Origin: Sulfurimonas hongkongensis
GTDB lineage: Bacteria > Campylobacterota > Campylobacteria > Campylobacterales > Sulfurimonadaceae
Direction of reading: 5' to 3'
Assembly: GCF_000445475.1 (NCBI RefSeq)
Contig: NZ_AUPZ01000001.1
Coordinates: 1-64,000 of the forward strand
Length of the DNA: 64,000 nt
In this document: in pieces, positions 54,387 to 63,026 of the stretch
Position numbering within the stretch: the first letter of the stretch is position 1
How the letters are laid out: each line of letters starts with the position of its first letter
Made by a program: the position numbers and the translations under genes
Notes under the pieces: model-generated
Database searches by the model: none
Told to the model about the DNA's origin: nothing
The model's input: the letters and a program-made list of their open reading frames with translations, nothing else

Positions 54387-55013
54387 TTAGTTAGTGTTAC
54401 AAAGAGCGAACTTGATTTTTGTAGAAAAACCTATGCCTACATCACTCCATGTTTTACCTTCGTGAAGGTCGTAACAAGCTTTGTTGATAGAGCTAAGCGC
54501 ACTGTTTGCACTAAAGTCTAACAAATCTATGCTACCTTTTGCACTTAGGTCTCCCTTGTCAAAAATATACTTCATAGCAACTACTTTAGTAACTCCGTTC
54601 ATAGTTATCTCAACGCTCATCTCGCCAGTTTTTGGTTTGCCTCTCATTCTTTTGTCTGACTTGATATCAACTATCTTAGCTTTTATCACAGAGTCATTCA
54701 TCTGTTTGAAGAAAAACTTAACTAGAGTCTCATCTCTACTCTCATGCTTAGAGTTTACACTTGCGGTCTCTATAACTACGCTAGAGCCTACTAAAATCTC
54801 ACGGAAGTTATTTCCCTCAGGTGCCACTGCTGTGTAAGTTACTCTGTCAAAAACACCACCAACTCCAACTTTTTTGGGAGTCTTATAGGCTTCCCAACTA
54901 ACACTAACACTTCCATCTTGACTTAAGATACAAGAGCCTTTTTTTGTTCCCATCTCACCTGCTGCGAGAGAGACACTAACTGCTAAAACTAACGATAAAA
55001 ACAACTTAATCAT
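54387..55013 (-). CDS. YceI-family periplasmic protein
   Basis: A 208-residue secreted lipocalin-like protein with a signal peptide (about 1-18). It has the YceI pattern of paired strands: VSVSWEAYKTPKKVGVGGVF near the start, ETASVNSKHESRDETLVKFF in the middle, and a late TGEMSVEITMNGVTK. YceI proteins bind isoprenoid-type lipids or amphiphiles. Two Cys near the ends (SCIL and FALC) could form a disulfide. It is convergent with the peroxidase gene. Confidence 0.85.
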   Translation of the reverse strand: MIKLFLSLVLAVSVSLAAGEMGTKKGSCILSQDGSVSVSWEAYKTPKKVGVGGVFDRVTYTAVAPEGNNFREILVGSSVVIETASVNSKHESRDETLVKFFFKQMNDSVIKAKIVDIKSDKRMRGKPKTGEMSVEITMNGVTKVVAMKYIFDKGDLSAKGSIDLLDFSANSALSSINKACYDLHEGKTWSDVGIGFSTKIKFALCNTN

Positions 55014-55107
55014 ATTGATTCTCCTTGATGTGTTTACAAAATTATATCTGTGCTTTATAAAACTTTATTAAACTTCATAGTTTAGTTTTCTTTGCTATAC
55101 TAAAAAT

Positions 55108-56232
55108 ATGAATCCACTAATATTTTTCACTGCCTTTTTAGGCGTTTTTATGCTTATACATATCTATATATCAAGAAGATTTATAGCCCATCTTGATATA
55201 AAACCGGCGCAAAAATTTTACTTTAGAATCTTTTTGTTAGTAAACTTTTTTGGCATCATCGGCTATATGTTGGGTCGCTACTACATAGACTTCCCAAACT
55301 GGCTCTATTTTCTATTTTCACTCCCTATTGGTGTGCTTTTTTTACTCTTTTGTACAGCTATCATCTATGACATCTCAAGAGCCATACTTAAAAAAACTAA
55401 ACTCTCAAAAAAAAGAAGAGATTTTTTTAAACGCTCACTTGATATCTCATCACTCGCTCTTGCATCAACTCTAAGTGCAAAAGCCATCTATAACGCAAGT
55501 GATATAAAGCTTGAAAAAGTAGAAGTAAATATAAAAAAACTCAAAAAATCCTACAAGATAGCCCAACTTAGCGACATCCACATAGGCGGACTTATAGATA
55601 AGGCTTTTATGAAAGATATGGTGCAAAGAGTAAATGCACTTAGAGTTGATTTGGTAGTTATTACTGGGGATTTAGTAGATATTGAGATAAAGAGAGCTAG
55701 AGATATTTTAGCTGAGCTTGGGCATCTAAAATCAACTTATGGGACTTTTTTTGTAGCTGGAAATCATGAGTATTTTCACGACATCGCCAAAATTATACAA
55801 ACTCTAAAAGGGCTTGACATCAGAGTTCTTGAGAATGAAAATGTCTATATTGGAAATGAAGATGAGGGTTTTAATTTAGCTGGAGTTTATGATGTGTTTG
55901 GATATAGAACAAACACCTATGTGCCAGATATTAACAAAGCGCTAAGCACTCTAAAGGAGTCTCCAACAGTGCTTTTAGCACATCAACCACGATATATAGA
56001 TGAAGTGACCGATAGTGTAGATTTGATGCTAAGTGGTCACACTCATGGAGGGCAACTCTTTCCTTTTATGTTTTTAGTAAGACTCCAACAACCTTATATT
56101 AGCGGACTCCATCAGCACAACAATGAGCTACAAATCTATGTAAACAAAGGAACAGGGTTTTGGGGACCGCCTATGCGTTTGGGTGCTAGTAGTGAGATTA
56201 CAGAGATAACTCTAGTCCCTTCGAAACTATGA
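55108..56232 (+). CDS. membrane metallophosphoesterase, YkuE-like
   Basis: A 374-residue protein with three to four N-terminal helices (to about residue 90) and a calcineurin-like phosphoesterase domain. All metal-site blocks are present: QLSDIHIGG, VITGDLVDI, AGNHEYFHD and LSGHTHGGQLFP. Relatives such as YkuE act on phospholipid-like substrates outside the cell, but the substrate here is unknown. The last codons overlap an 18-bp direct repeat. Confidence 0.9.
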   Translation: MNPLIFFTAFLGVFMLIHIYISRRFIAHLDIKPAQKFYFRIFLLVNFFGIIGYMLGRYYIDFPNWLYFLFSLPIGVLFLLFCTAIIYDISRAILKKTKLSKKRRDFFKRSLDISSLALASTLSAKAIYNASDIKLEKVEVNIKKLKKSYKIAQLSDIHIGGLIDKAFMKDMVQRVNALRVDLVVITGDLVDIEIKRARDILAELGHLKSTYGTFFVAGNHEYFHDIAKIIQTLKGLDIRVLENENVYIGNEDEGFNLAGVYDVFGYRTNTYVPDINKALSTLKESPTVLLAHQPRYIDEVTDSVDLMLSGHTHGGQLFPFMFLVRLQQPYISGLHQHNNELQIYVNKGTGFWGPPMRLGASSEITEITLVPSKL

Positions 56233-56287
56233 AATAACTCGGAAGTGGGACTTCAGTCTCATTAAGACACCTTCGAAACCGTGAAAT
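56218..56287. repeat. AACTCGGAAGTG repeat, copy 2, flanked by 18-bp direct repeats
   Basis: CCTTCGAAACTATGAAAT (56218-56235) recurs as CCTTCGAAACCGTGAAAT (56270-56287), matching at 16 of 18 positions. Between and overlapping them is the AAATAACTCGGAAGTG element with an imperfect hairpin (GGGACT/AGTCTC). The first direct repeat contains the stop codon of the phosphoesterase gene. Confidence 0.7.
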
Positions 56288-56288
56288 T

Positions 56289-56927
56289 TTAGATTTTTTT
56301 AAATAGTATAGTGTTTTTAGAGTTGTGTTTTACAAGTTCTAAGGAGAGTCTTGATGCAAGATACTCAAATGTTTTAAGTGAGAAAAAACCTATATGCGTA
56401 ACATCTCTTATGTAAAACCACTCTAAAAACTTCTCATCATCTTGTGGATGAAAGCGGGTCATCAAAAGCACATAAGCACCATCTCTTAGATGCAAACTAA
56501 GCTCTTGTAAAACTTCTAGTGGACTCTCAAGATGCTCTATAACTTCAGTAGAGACTATTAGGTCATACCTTTTATCTCTATAGACTTTTTTTGGTAAGTA
56601 AAATAAGTCATATCTATCGCATCTAACACCTTTTCTCTCTAGCAAAACAGGTAAAACTTCACCCTCACCACAACCAAAGTCAAGAGCATCCTCTATCTCA
56701 GCCAATGGCACAAACTCATCTATCAATCGCTCAAACATCTTTACATATCCATGACATGCAAAGTTATTGTCATGCTTATCATAATGAAGTCTCTCACGAG
56801 CCTCATCTATAAAAAACTGCTCATCCATAAAAACATAGTCACACTCTTTGCATCTATAGTAGAGTTTTTTTGTTTTATGGTTTTGTATAAGTGTTGTTGA
56901 TGCGCTACAAATTTTGCATGATTTCAT
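56289..56927 (-). CDS. SAM-dependent methyltransferase with N-terminal zinc ribbon
   Basis: A 212-residue class I methyltransferase preceded by a four-Cys zinc-ribbon-like segment (CKIC and CKEC, residues about 4-27). The SAM loop is ALDFGCGEGEVLPVL, and VSTEVIEHLESPLEVL is the typical motif II region. The substrate is unknown. It abuts the lipoprotein gene upstream with a 1-bp overlap. Confidence 0.85.
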   Translation of the reverse strand: MKSCKICSASTTLIQNHKTKKLYYRCKECDYVFMDEQFFIDEARERLHYDKHDNNFACHGYVKMFERLIDEFVPLAEIEDALDFGCGEGEVLPVLLERKGVRCDRYDLFYLPKKVYRDKRYDLIVSTEVIEHLESPLEVLQELSLHLRDGAYVLLMTRFHPQDDEKFLEWFYIRDVTHIGFFSLKTFEYLASRLSLELVKHNSKNTILFKKI

Positions 56928-57346
56928 TACTTTTTTTCTTTAAAATTAAGTTCTTTTTGCACTCTTAAAAAGGCATTTTTAACATCTTTTTTACTCACCT
57001 CTTCTTCTAGGTCAATGTAGTAACTAAAAAAAAGAATTTTACCCTTATATAGTTGCATTCTAAGATAACTTGATGGAAAGTTTGAGAGGATTTTTTTATC
57101 TACATTTTGGTTAGAGTTACAAGTGATGGAAGATTTTAGTGAAACTTCAAGCCACTTATCGCAGCTCTCATCAAAGCTGTATAACTCTTGAAGTGTCTCT
57201 TTAACATCCTTGTCAAATACAACAAGCTTCATACAAGTTATCTCCTCTTTTGCAATTTTTTCATTAAAGATATTTACCATTGCACTGTCACTACATCCCT
57301 GAAAAAGAAGAAGCAAAAAAAGGAAAAGACTATGTGAGTGTTTCAA
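56927..57346 (-). CDS. small predicted lipoprotein of unknown function
   Basis: A 139-residue protein starting KHSHSLFLFLLLLFQGCSDS, a short lipoprotein signal with Cys as the likely lipid anchor. The remainder is mixed helix and strand with two further Cys and no recognised domain. The TTG at 57346 is proposed because it gives a clean signal peptide and only a 17-bp overlap with the upstream gene. The ATG at 57403 would overlap by 74 bp and add an odd N-terminus. Function unknown. Confidence 0.55.
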   Translation of the reverse strand: MKHSHSLFLFLLLLFQGCSDSAMVNIFNEKIAKEEITCMKLVVFDKDVKETLQELYSFDESCDKWLEVSLKSSITCNSNQNVDKKILSNFPSSYLRMQLYKGKILFFSYYIDLEEEVSKKDVKNAFLRVQKELNFKEKK

Positions 57347-57659
57347 TATCGACCAGCTCCACACGAGAACAATCTTTTTTAAATAACTTTCTTGAGACAG
57401 CATTTTCTTCTGCTAAAACTAAAATATCGGCAAAATCATCTTTTAAGACTTCAAAACTATATAGTTCTTTTGCTGTCTCAACGACAAGAGTAGCATCTTT
57501 GTTTTCTGTTACTAGTTCAATATTTCTCAGACCCTTTGCAAACTCACTTTTAATCGCTTTAGATATTTTTTCATTTAAAAGTAGTTCTTGAAGTTTGATG
57601 CTTGTATTTAGATCTGATTCACACAAGATCTTATATGTTACAACTATATTTCCTTCCAT
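57330..57659 (-). CDS. conserved-looking protein of unknown function
   Basis: A 109-residue soluble protein with no signal peptide or membrane segment. It has alternating strands and helices (VVTYKILCESD, LQELLLNEKISKAIKSEF, DATLVVETAKELYSF). The family is not recognised. It is followed closely by the lipoprotein and methyltransferase genes, so the three probably form one operon. Confidence 0.55.
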   Translation of the reverse strand: MEGNIVVTYKILCESDLNTSIKLQELLLNEKISKAIKSEFAKGLRNIELVTENKDATLVVETAKELYSFEVLKDDFADILVLAEENAVSRKLFKKDCSRVELVDIETLT

Positions 57660-57701
57660 AACTGGCTCCTTTATAATAACTAAATTCTCTGATTAATCTA
57701 T

Positions 57702-57836
57702 AAACTAGATTCCGTGTCAAGCACGGAATGACGGGATATGAGTCATCCTGAACTCTAAAGAAACATTTTGCATAGCAAAAAGCGATTCTCTTGTTTTGAT
57801 TCAGGGTCCAACTTAATAATTGCTCAGAGCATTCAA
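57702..57836. repeat. dispersed intergenic repeat, copy 4 (long form)
   Basis: The left hairpin has perfect CCGTG/CACGG arms around TCAAG. The repeat continues through GAGTCATCCTGAAC, CTAAAGAAACATTTTGCAT and TTGTTTTGATTCAGGGTCC to TTAATAATTGCTCAGAGCA. It matches copy 2 through the middle block and copy 1 through the tail. It ends one base before the stop codon of the methyltransferase gene. Confidence 0.8.
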
Positions 57837-58520
57837 CTATCTCTTTTTAAAGATAAGTAGAGTTTTGTCTTTTGTGTCATAGAGTGAAAATGTCTGTTTG
57901 TCTATAAGCTTTAAGCCATTTAAATTTTGAAATGTTTTTATCTTGTGAAAGTACTGCACTATTGTGTCTTGGTGTTTTATATATTTATCATCTTTGTCTT
58001 TTAGAAAAAGAGTAAATTTTGTGTGTAGTTCATCATTTTCAAACTCTGCATCCACCACTAAAAACTCTTTGTCATTCTCTGCACTCATAACTCCCTCAGC
58101 CACATCGCTAAAGCCGTAAAGTGTGTTTATATCAGCTATAAAGATACCATCATCATTGAGTCTAAGTGAGACTGCTTCTAAAAACTCTATAAGTTCATCA
58201 TGATTTAAAAAGTTCAAAACATCAAAAATAGCCACAATTGCATCATAGCTTCCATCAGCTTGGCTTATGTCAATTTGTTTTGCATTAAGTCCGTCGCTCA
58301 CACACTCATCAACCATCACAGCACTTAAGTCTATACCTGAGCAAGTAACTCCATCACTTATCATCCTCTTCATAAAGCCACCACGACCACAGCCAACATC
58401 TAGAAGTGTTTTAATTTTGTAGGAGTCTAACTCCGAGCGGTAGAGATCATAGAGTGCTTCAGTTGCCTCTTCTATGCCTAGAAGAGGCTCTGCTTTTGCA
58501 TAGAGGTCTAGGTTTGTCAT
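57837..58520 (-). CDS. SAM-dependent methyltransferase
   Basis: A 227-residue class I methyltransferase with SAM loop LLDVGCGRGGFMKRM, an acidic second motif (CSGIDLSAVMVDEC) and a motif III region (YDAIVAIFDVLNFL). The substrate is unknown. The ATG at 58520 follows the hisG stop codon after one base and gives MTNLDLYAKAEPLLG, so it was chosen over the ATG at 58550, which would overlap hisG by 29 bp. Confidence 0.85.
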   Translation of the reverse strand: MTNLDLYAKAEPLLGIEEATEALYDLYRSELDSYKIKTLLDVGCGRGGFMKRMISDGVTCSGIDLSAVMVDECVSDGLNAKQIDISQADGSYDAIVAIFDVLNFLNHDELIEFLEAVSLRLNDDGIFIADINTLYGFSDVAEGVMSAENDKEFLVVDAEFENDELHTKFTLFLKDKDDKYIKHQDTIVQYFHKIKTFQNLNGLKLIDKQTFSLYDTKDKTLLIFKKR

Positions 58521-58521
58521 C

Positions 58522-59142
58522 TTAGTTTTCCGCTTTAATGATTTTGTCAATCTTTTCGTAGATGCTTAGCACTTCATCTTTTTTTGAGATATATGAGTTT
58601 TTATTTGCTATGAGGTAAGTAGAAGATGTCATAATGTCTTGTACTACTTCTAAGCCATTTTGCTTCATCGTAGCGCCAGTCTCAACCACATCAACTATCA
58701 TATCAGCAAGTCCGATGATAGGAGCTAGTTCTATAGAGCCATAAAGTTTTATGATATCAACTGAGACTGCTCTCTCTTCAAAGTATCGTTTTGTTATGTT
58801 TACCATCTTAGAGGCTACTTTGATATCTGGTTTGTCAAGGTCGAGTTTTTCGCCCTTTTTCATCCCAATAGACACCTTACAAATGCCTCGTTTGAGATCA
58901 AGCAGACGAATAACATCAAGCCCCTGCTCTTCAAGTGTGTCAAGTCCGACAACACCAATATCTGCTGCTTGATGGTAAACATAGGTAGCTACATCTTGGT
59001 TTCTAACGAGTAAAAAACGAAAGTTTGGAGTATCTAGGATGAGTTTTCTATCATCAAACTTGAAACTCTCACCAAAAATAGTCTCAAATATCTCTAAAGT
59101 CTCTTGAGCGATACGACCCTTTGGAAGTGCTACTGTTAGCAT
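58522..59142 (-). CDS. hisG: ATP phosphoribosyltransferase, short form
   Basis: A 206-residue enzyme for the first step of histidine synthesis, joining ATP and PRPP. Diagnostic segments are LTVALPKGRIAQETLEIF, FRFLLVRNQDVATYV, DIGVVGLDTLEEQG and DMIVDVVETGATMKQNGL. The C-terminal regulatory domain of the long form is absent, so the enzyme should need HisZ. No hisZ is in the window. Confidence 0.95.
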   Translation of the reverse strand: MLTVALPKGRIAQETLEIFETIFGESFKFDDRKLILDTPNFRFLLVRNQDVATYVYHQAADIGVVGLDTLEEQGLDVIRLLDLKRGICKVSIGMKKGEKLDLDKPDIKVASKMVNITKRYFEERAVSVDIIKLYGSIELAPIIGLADMIVDVVETGATMKQNGLEVVQDIMTSSTYLIANKNSYISKKDEVLSIYEKIDKIIKAEN

Positions 59143-59459
59143 TGTTTACCTCTACATATATGTTTAATTTTTCGCATTTTATCCAAATACAGCTCAAAGT
59201 TTTATAAGCTGTGCTATAATTACCCAAATTTCAAACTAGGAAGAAGTGTGAAGAGACTTATAAACTCTAAACCTTGTCATTGCAACTGTTTCTTCAAGAT
59301 AAAAACTAGATTGATACTTTTGTTTAATGTTTTTATCCCTAGATGCAAATACTACACACCATGTTTTGCATTTCGCAGATCTGGTGTACACCCTCCTCTT
59401 TATATCCTTTAATACTTCACAACAAATATAAAATTATTAATATATCAAAGGATATTGTA
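59143..59459. other. 317-bp gap upstream of metE, possible structured leader
   Basis: This is the divergent gap between hisG and metE. It contains an inverted repeat with ACACCA/TGGTGT arms at about 59355-59386 and a nearby repeat of TTTGCAT/ATGCAAA. The rest shows no gene or known RNA. A frame in phase with metE runs through it, but its residues look non-coding. Confidence 0.45.
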
Positions 59460-61739
59460 ATGCAAAAAAATTACATAATAGGTTTTCCAAGGATTGGAGA
59501 ACAAAGAGAGCTAAAAAGAGTTTTAGAGAGTTTTTGGGCAAAAAATTGCTCATTTAAAGATGTAGTTAGAGTCGCGTCTGAACTAAAAGAGAGACACTGG
59601 AACTACCAAAGAGAAGCAGGTATAGACTTTATAAGTTCAAATGATTTTTCACTCTATGACAACATGTTAGATACAGCATTTATGTTAGGTGCTATCCCTA
59701 AGAGGTTTAGTGAGTTAAAAGGCGAAGAACTCTATTTTGCAATGGCTAGAGGCACAAAGAGTAGTGTAGCTATGGAGATGACAAAGTGGTTTAACACAAA
59801 CTACCACTATATAGTTCCTGAACTCTCAACCGATGATGAGTACAAACTTGATGCTTCAAAGATCATAGATGAGTACAAACAAGCAAAAAAACTTGGCATC
59901 AAAACAAAGATAAATATCATAGGACCTATAACATTTTTAGGGCTATCTAAGAGAGTAGATACGAAAGATAGTTACGAGTTTTTAAGCAAAATCCTTCCTA
60001 TTTACAGAGAACTTTTGCAAGTGATTTCAAAGCTTGATGAGAGAATCACTCTACAAATTGATGAGCCTATCTTTGCAAAAGATAATGATGTAAAAGTGTT
60101 AAGTCTTATAAAACCAACTTATGATGCACTTGCAAATGTTAGTAAAAACATAAACATAGTAGTTACAACTTACTTTGAGCACTCAAATGAGGCGACTAAA
60201 GTTCTTGTAAATACACCTATTTGGGGGATTGGTCTTGACTTTTTATATGGAGATGCCAACTTTGAGTCACTAAGCCTTATATCTAAGAGTTCAAAAAAAC
60301 TTGTAGCTGGAGTTGTTGATGGTAGAAACATCTGGAAAAATGATATAGTAAAAACAGATGCCCTACTTCAAAAGATATCAAAAGAGGTAGCCAAAGAAGA
60401 CATCATCATAAGCACCTCTTGTAGCCTTTTACACACTCCTTTTACATTAGAGTATGAAGAAAAACTAGATGCAAAGATAAAAAACTGGCTGAGTTTTGCA
60501 AAAGAAAAGTTAGATGAAGTCTCTCTTATATCAAAACTTTTTTTTAGCTCTAAAAATGGCTTGAATGAAGAAGAGTTAAGCCTTTTAAATGCAAATATAA
60601 AAGCAAATGAAGATAGAAAAACTTCAACTATTATTCACGATGAAGCAGTTACTAAAAGAGTGTCAAAGATAGAGAAATTTCAAAGAGATGGTAGTTATGA
60701 AAAGCGAATAAAACTCCAAAAAGAGCTTTTGGGCTATAAAGACTTAGCCATAACTACTATTGGTTCATTTCCGCAAACTACAGAGTTAAGAGAAGCAAGA
60801 GCTAAGTTTAAAAACTCCGACATTACAAAAGAGGCTTATGAGAGTGTTATGAAGTCTTACATAGATGAGTGTATAACTTTTCAAGAAGAGTGTGGCATCG
60901 AGGTTTTAGTTCACGGCGAGCCTGAGAGAAACGACATGGTTGAGTATTTTGGTGAGCAATTAAAAGGTTATGGTTTTTCACAAAACGGCTGGGTTCAAAG
61001 TTACGGTAGCAGATGTGTAAAACCGCCTTTTATCTATGGCGATATTAGCAGGCCTAAACCTATGACTGTTGATTGGATAACTTATGCTCAAAGTAAAACA
61101 AACAAGATAATGAAAGGGATGCTAACTGGTCCTGTAACTATCCTAAACTGGTCATTTGTAAGAGATGATAAACCAAGAAATGAAGTCTCAAAGCAGATTG
61201 CAGTAGCTCTAAGTGACGAAATAGATGACTTGCAAAAGGCAGGTATAAAAATCATCCAAGTTGATGAAGCAGCTTTTAAAGAGGGTTATCCACTAAGAGA
61301 AAAAAAGATAAAGATTTATGAAGAGTGGGCTGTGAGAGACTTTAAAATAGCGGTAAGTTCATCTAAAGAAGAGACTCAAATCCATACACATATGTGTTAC
61401 AGTGAGTTTAACGACATCATAAAAACCATAGAAGCCATGGATGCAGATGTTATCTCCATAGAGACTGCTAGAAGTGGGAATGAGCTTTTAAAAGTCTTTA
61501 AAGAAGTTGGCTACAAACAAGAAGTTGGTCCTGGTGTTTATGATATTCATAGCCCAAGAGTGCCGAGCGTAGAGGAGATTGTAAAACAGATAAAACTGCT
61601 TCTTGAAGTTCTACCAAAAGAGCAATTATGGATAAATCCTGATTGTGGTCTAAAAACTAGAAAATACGAAGAGGTAAAACCAAGCCTCATAAACATGGTA
61701 AAAGCTGTTCATCTAGTAAGAGATGAACTTAATATCTAA
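59460..61739 (+). CDS. metE: cobalamin-independent methionine synthase
   Basis: A 759-residue enzyme that transfers methyl from methyltetrahydrofolate to homocysteine. The N-terminal [19 protein letters not shown] and the second-half repeat TTIGSFPQTTELREAR are typical of the two-barrel fold. The zinc site is visible as THMCYSEF in the C-terminal barrel, with the later NPDCGLKTR Cys. The ATG at 59460 has AAAGGA 7 nt upstream and gives the expected length (E. coli 753). The ATG at 59343 would add 39 unrelated residues. Confidence 0.96.
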   Translation: MQKNYIIGFPRIGEQRELKRVLESFWAKNCSFKDVVRVASELKERHWNYQREAGIDFISSNDFSLYDNMLDTAFMLGAIPKRFSELKGEELYFAMARGTKSSVAMEMTKWFNTNYHYIVPELSTDDEYKLDASKIIDEYKQAKKLGIKTKINIIGPITFLGLSKRVDTKDSYEFLSKILPIYRELLQVISKLDERITLQIDEPIFAKDNDVKVLSLIKPTYDALANVSKNINIVVTTYFEHSNEATKVLVNTPIWGIGLDFLYGDANFESLSLISKSSKKLVAGVVDGRNIWKNDIVKTDALLQKISKEVAKEDIIISTSCSLLHTPFTLEYEEKLDAKIKNWLSFAKEKLDEVSLISKLFFSSKNGLNEEELSLLNANIKANEDRKTSTIIHDEAVTKRVSKIEKFQRDGSYEKRIKLQKELLGYKDLAITTIGSFPQTTELREARAKFKNSDITKEAYESVMKSYIDECITFQEECGIEVLVHGEPERNDMVEYFGEQLKGYGFSQNGWVQSYGSRCVKPPFIYGDISRPKPMTVDWITYAQSKTNKIMKGMLTGPVTILNWSFVRDDKPRNEVSKQIAVALSDEIDDLQKAGIKIIQVDEAAFKEGYPLREKKIKIYEEWAVRDFKIAVSSSKEETQIHTHMCYSEFNDIIKTIEAMDADVISIETARSGNELLKVFKEVGYKQEVGPGVYDIHSPRVPSVEEIVKQIKLLLEVLPKEQLWINPDCGLKTRKYEEVKPSLINMVKAVHLVRDELNI

Positions 61740-61750
61740 TTCCATAAATT

Positions 61751-61784
61751 CCTGAGACTGCGAAAAAAGTTTGAGTCTCAGGAT
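61751..61784. repeat. inverted repeat downstream of metE
   Basis: TCCTGAGACT and AGTCTCAGGA form a perfect 10-bp stem with a 14-nt loop, 12 bp after the metE stop codon. No T-tract follows, so it is not a standard intrinsic terminator; it may stabilise the transcript end or be another dispersed element. Confidence 0.7.
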
Positions 61785-61892
61785 GATGAAAATAAAGATG
61801 AGATATCTTATATATTTGACTGTTTTTATATTTTTACCTTATTTTAATCATCAATTAATTATACTTACTTATAATATTTAAAAGGAAAAATT

Positions 61893-62612
61893 ATGATTAA
61901 AAATATTTTTCTACTCACACTATTACTTGTTTTTACAGCTTGTGATGAAAAACCTCTCAGTAAAAACCTTGATGGGAAAAAACTCTTAGAGTTAAAGTGT
62001 GCATCTTGTCATGACATAAATATGCCTCCAATCATCTCAGATGATGAACTAGCTCCACCAATTATGGCAGTATCTTTTCATGTACATAGTTTTGTCACAC
62101 CAACAGATGAGAGTCAGAGGACTTCAAAAGCTATAGAGTTTGTTAGTGATTATATCTTCAATCCATCACTAGAGAAGTCTTTTTGTGATGAGGCAAGTCT
62201 AGAGAGATATGGACTAATGCCATCTCTAAAAGGAAAACTCACATCAGATGAAGCAAAGGCTATAGCTTCATATATCTTTACACACTATACTCAAGAAAAT
62301 CTCACAAAGATACAAAAGAGCCAAGCAGCATTTGACGCACTTGCTCCTGGCCAAAAGATAGCACTTAAAAACAGATGTTTAGGATGTCACGGTATTGACA
62401 TAAAAAAGGTTGGACCATCTCTTGTAGATATAGCAAATAAATTTGCGGACTATAAAGATGAGATGATTCAAAGTATTAAAAATGGAAGTAAAGGAGTCTG
62501 GTCAAAGGGTGCTATTATGCCAGCATTTAGTGAGATAGATGATAAGGAGTTAGAAATTTTATCTGAGTGGATTTTAAAAACTCCCTCAAATTTAGATAAA
62601 ATTAAACATTGA
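61893..62612 (+). CDS. dihaem cytochrome c lipoprotein
   Basis: A 239-residue predicted lipoprotein (signal ending FTACDEK) with two haem motifs. The N-terminal domain has CASCHD, LAPPIMA, FVSDYIFNPS and YGLMPS, matching the monohaem cytochromes at 39133 and 43965. The C-terminal domain has CLGCHG, KKVGPSLVDIANKF and IMPAFSEI, a standard class I cytochrome c with axial Met. The two domains could pass electrons between a membrane complex and a periplasmic acceptor. AAAGGA is present upstream and a TATAAT lies at 61870-61875. Confidence 0.9.
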   Translation: MIKNIFLLTLLLVFTACDEKPLSKNLDGKKLLELKCASCHDINMPPIISDDELAPPIMAVSFHVHSFVTPTDESQRTSKAIEFVSDYIFNPSLEKSFCDEASLERYGLMPSLKGKLTSDEAKAIASYIFTHYTQENLTKIQKSQAAFDALAPGQKIALKNRCLGCHGIDIKKVGPSLVDIANKFADYKDEMIQSIKNGSKGVWSKGAIMPAFSEIDDKELEILSEWILKTPSNLDKIKH

Positions 62613-62655
62613 ATCCCTCAAGGGTAAATAAAAACTTTTTAAAGGAACTCAAATC

Positions 62656-63012
62656 ATGGCAACACTTATCATACTAAATCACCAACCTTATGATGGAAGC
62701 GACATCACTTACAATGCTCTTAGACTGGTAAAAACTCTACATAAAAGAGGAGAGGTGGTCCAAATATTTATTATGAATGATGGCGTTGATTTGGCGCGTG
62801 ATAATACGCTAAAACCCGAATTTTATGATTTTGACTTAGTGGCAATTTTAAAAGAGTTATATCATGATGGAGTAGCACTTAAAGTATGTGGCACATGTCA
62901 AGCTAGATGCGGACTTAACAAAAACGAGCCATATTTTGACAAAAATATCAAAGCAACGATGCAAGATCTTGCCTCTTGGACTATGGCAGCTGATAGAGTG
63001 CTTACTTTTTAA
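62656..63012 (+). CDS. DsrE-family protein
   Basis: A 118-residue protein with the DsrE/TusD-like fold: LIILNHQPYDGSDITYNALR at the start, then VVQIFIMNDGVDLA. Two or three Cys lie in VCGTCQARCGLNKNE at the usual position of the sulfur-carrying Cys. Such proteins carry sulfur or act in oxidative-sulfur and thiol metabolism. AAAGGA stands upstream. It lies 43 bp after the dihaem cytochrome gene and could be co-transcribed. Confidence 0.82.
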   Translation: MATLIILNHQPYDGSDITYNALRLVKTLHKRGEVVQIFIMNDGVDLARDNTLKPEFYDFDLVAILKELYHDGVALKVCGTCQARCGLNKNEPYFDKNIKATMQDLASWTMAADRVLTF

Positions 63013-63026
63013 AGAAAGAGTGATTT

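Noticed and set aside
59343-59459. N-terminal extension of MetE from the upstream ATG
   Set aside because: The extra 39 residues do not resemble MetE, while the ATG at 59460 has a good ribosome-binding site and gives the normal length.
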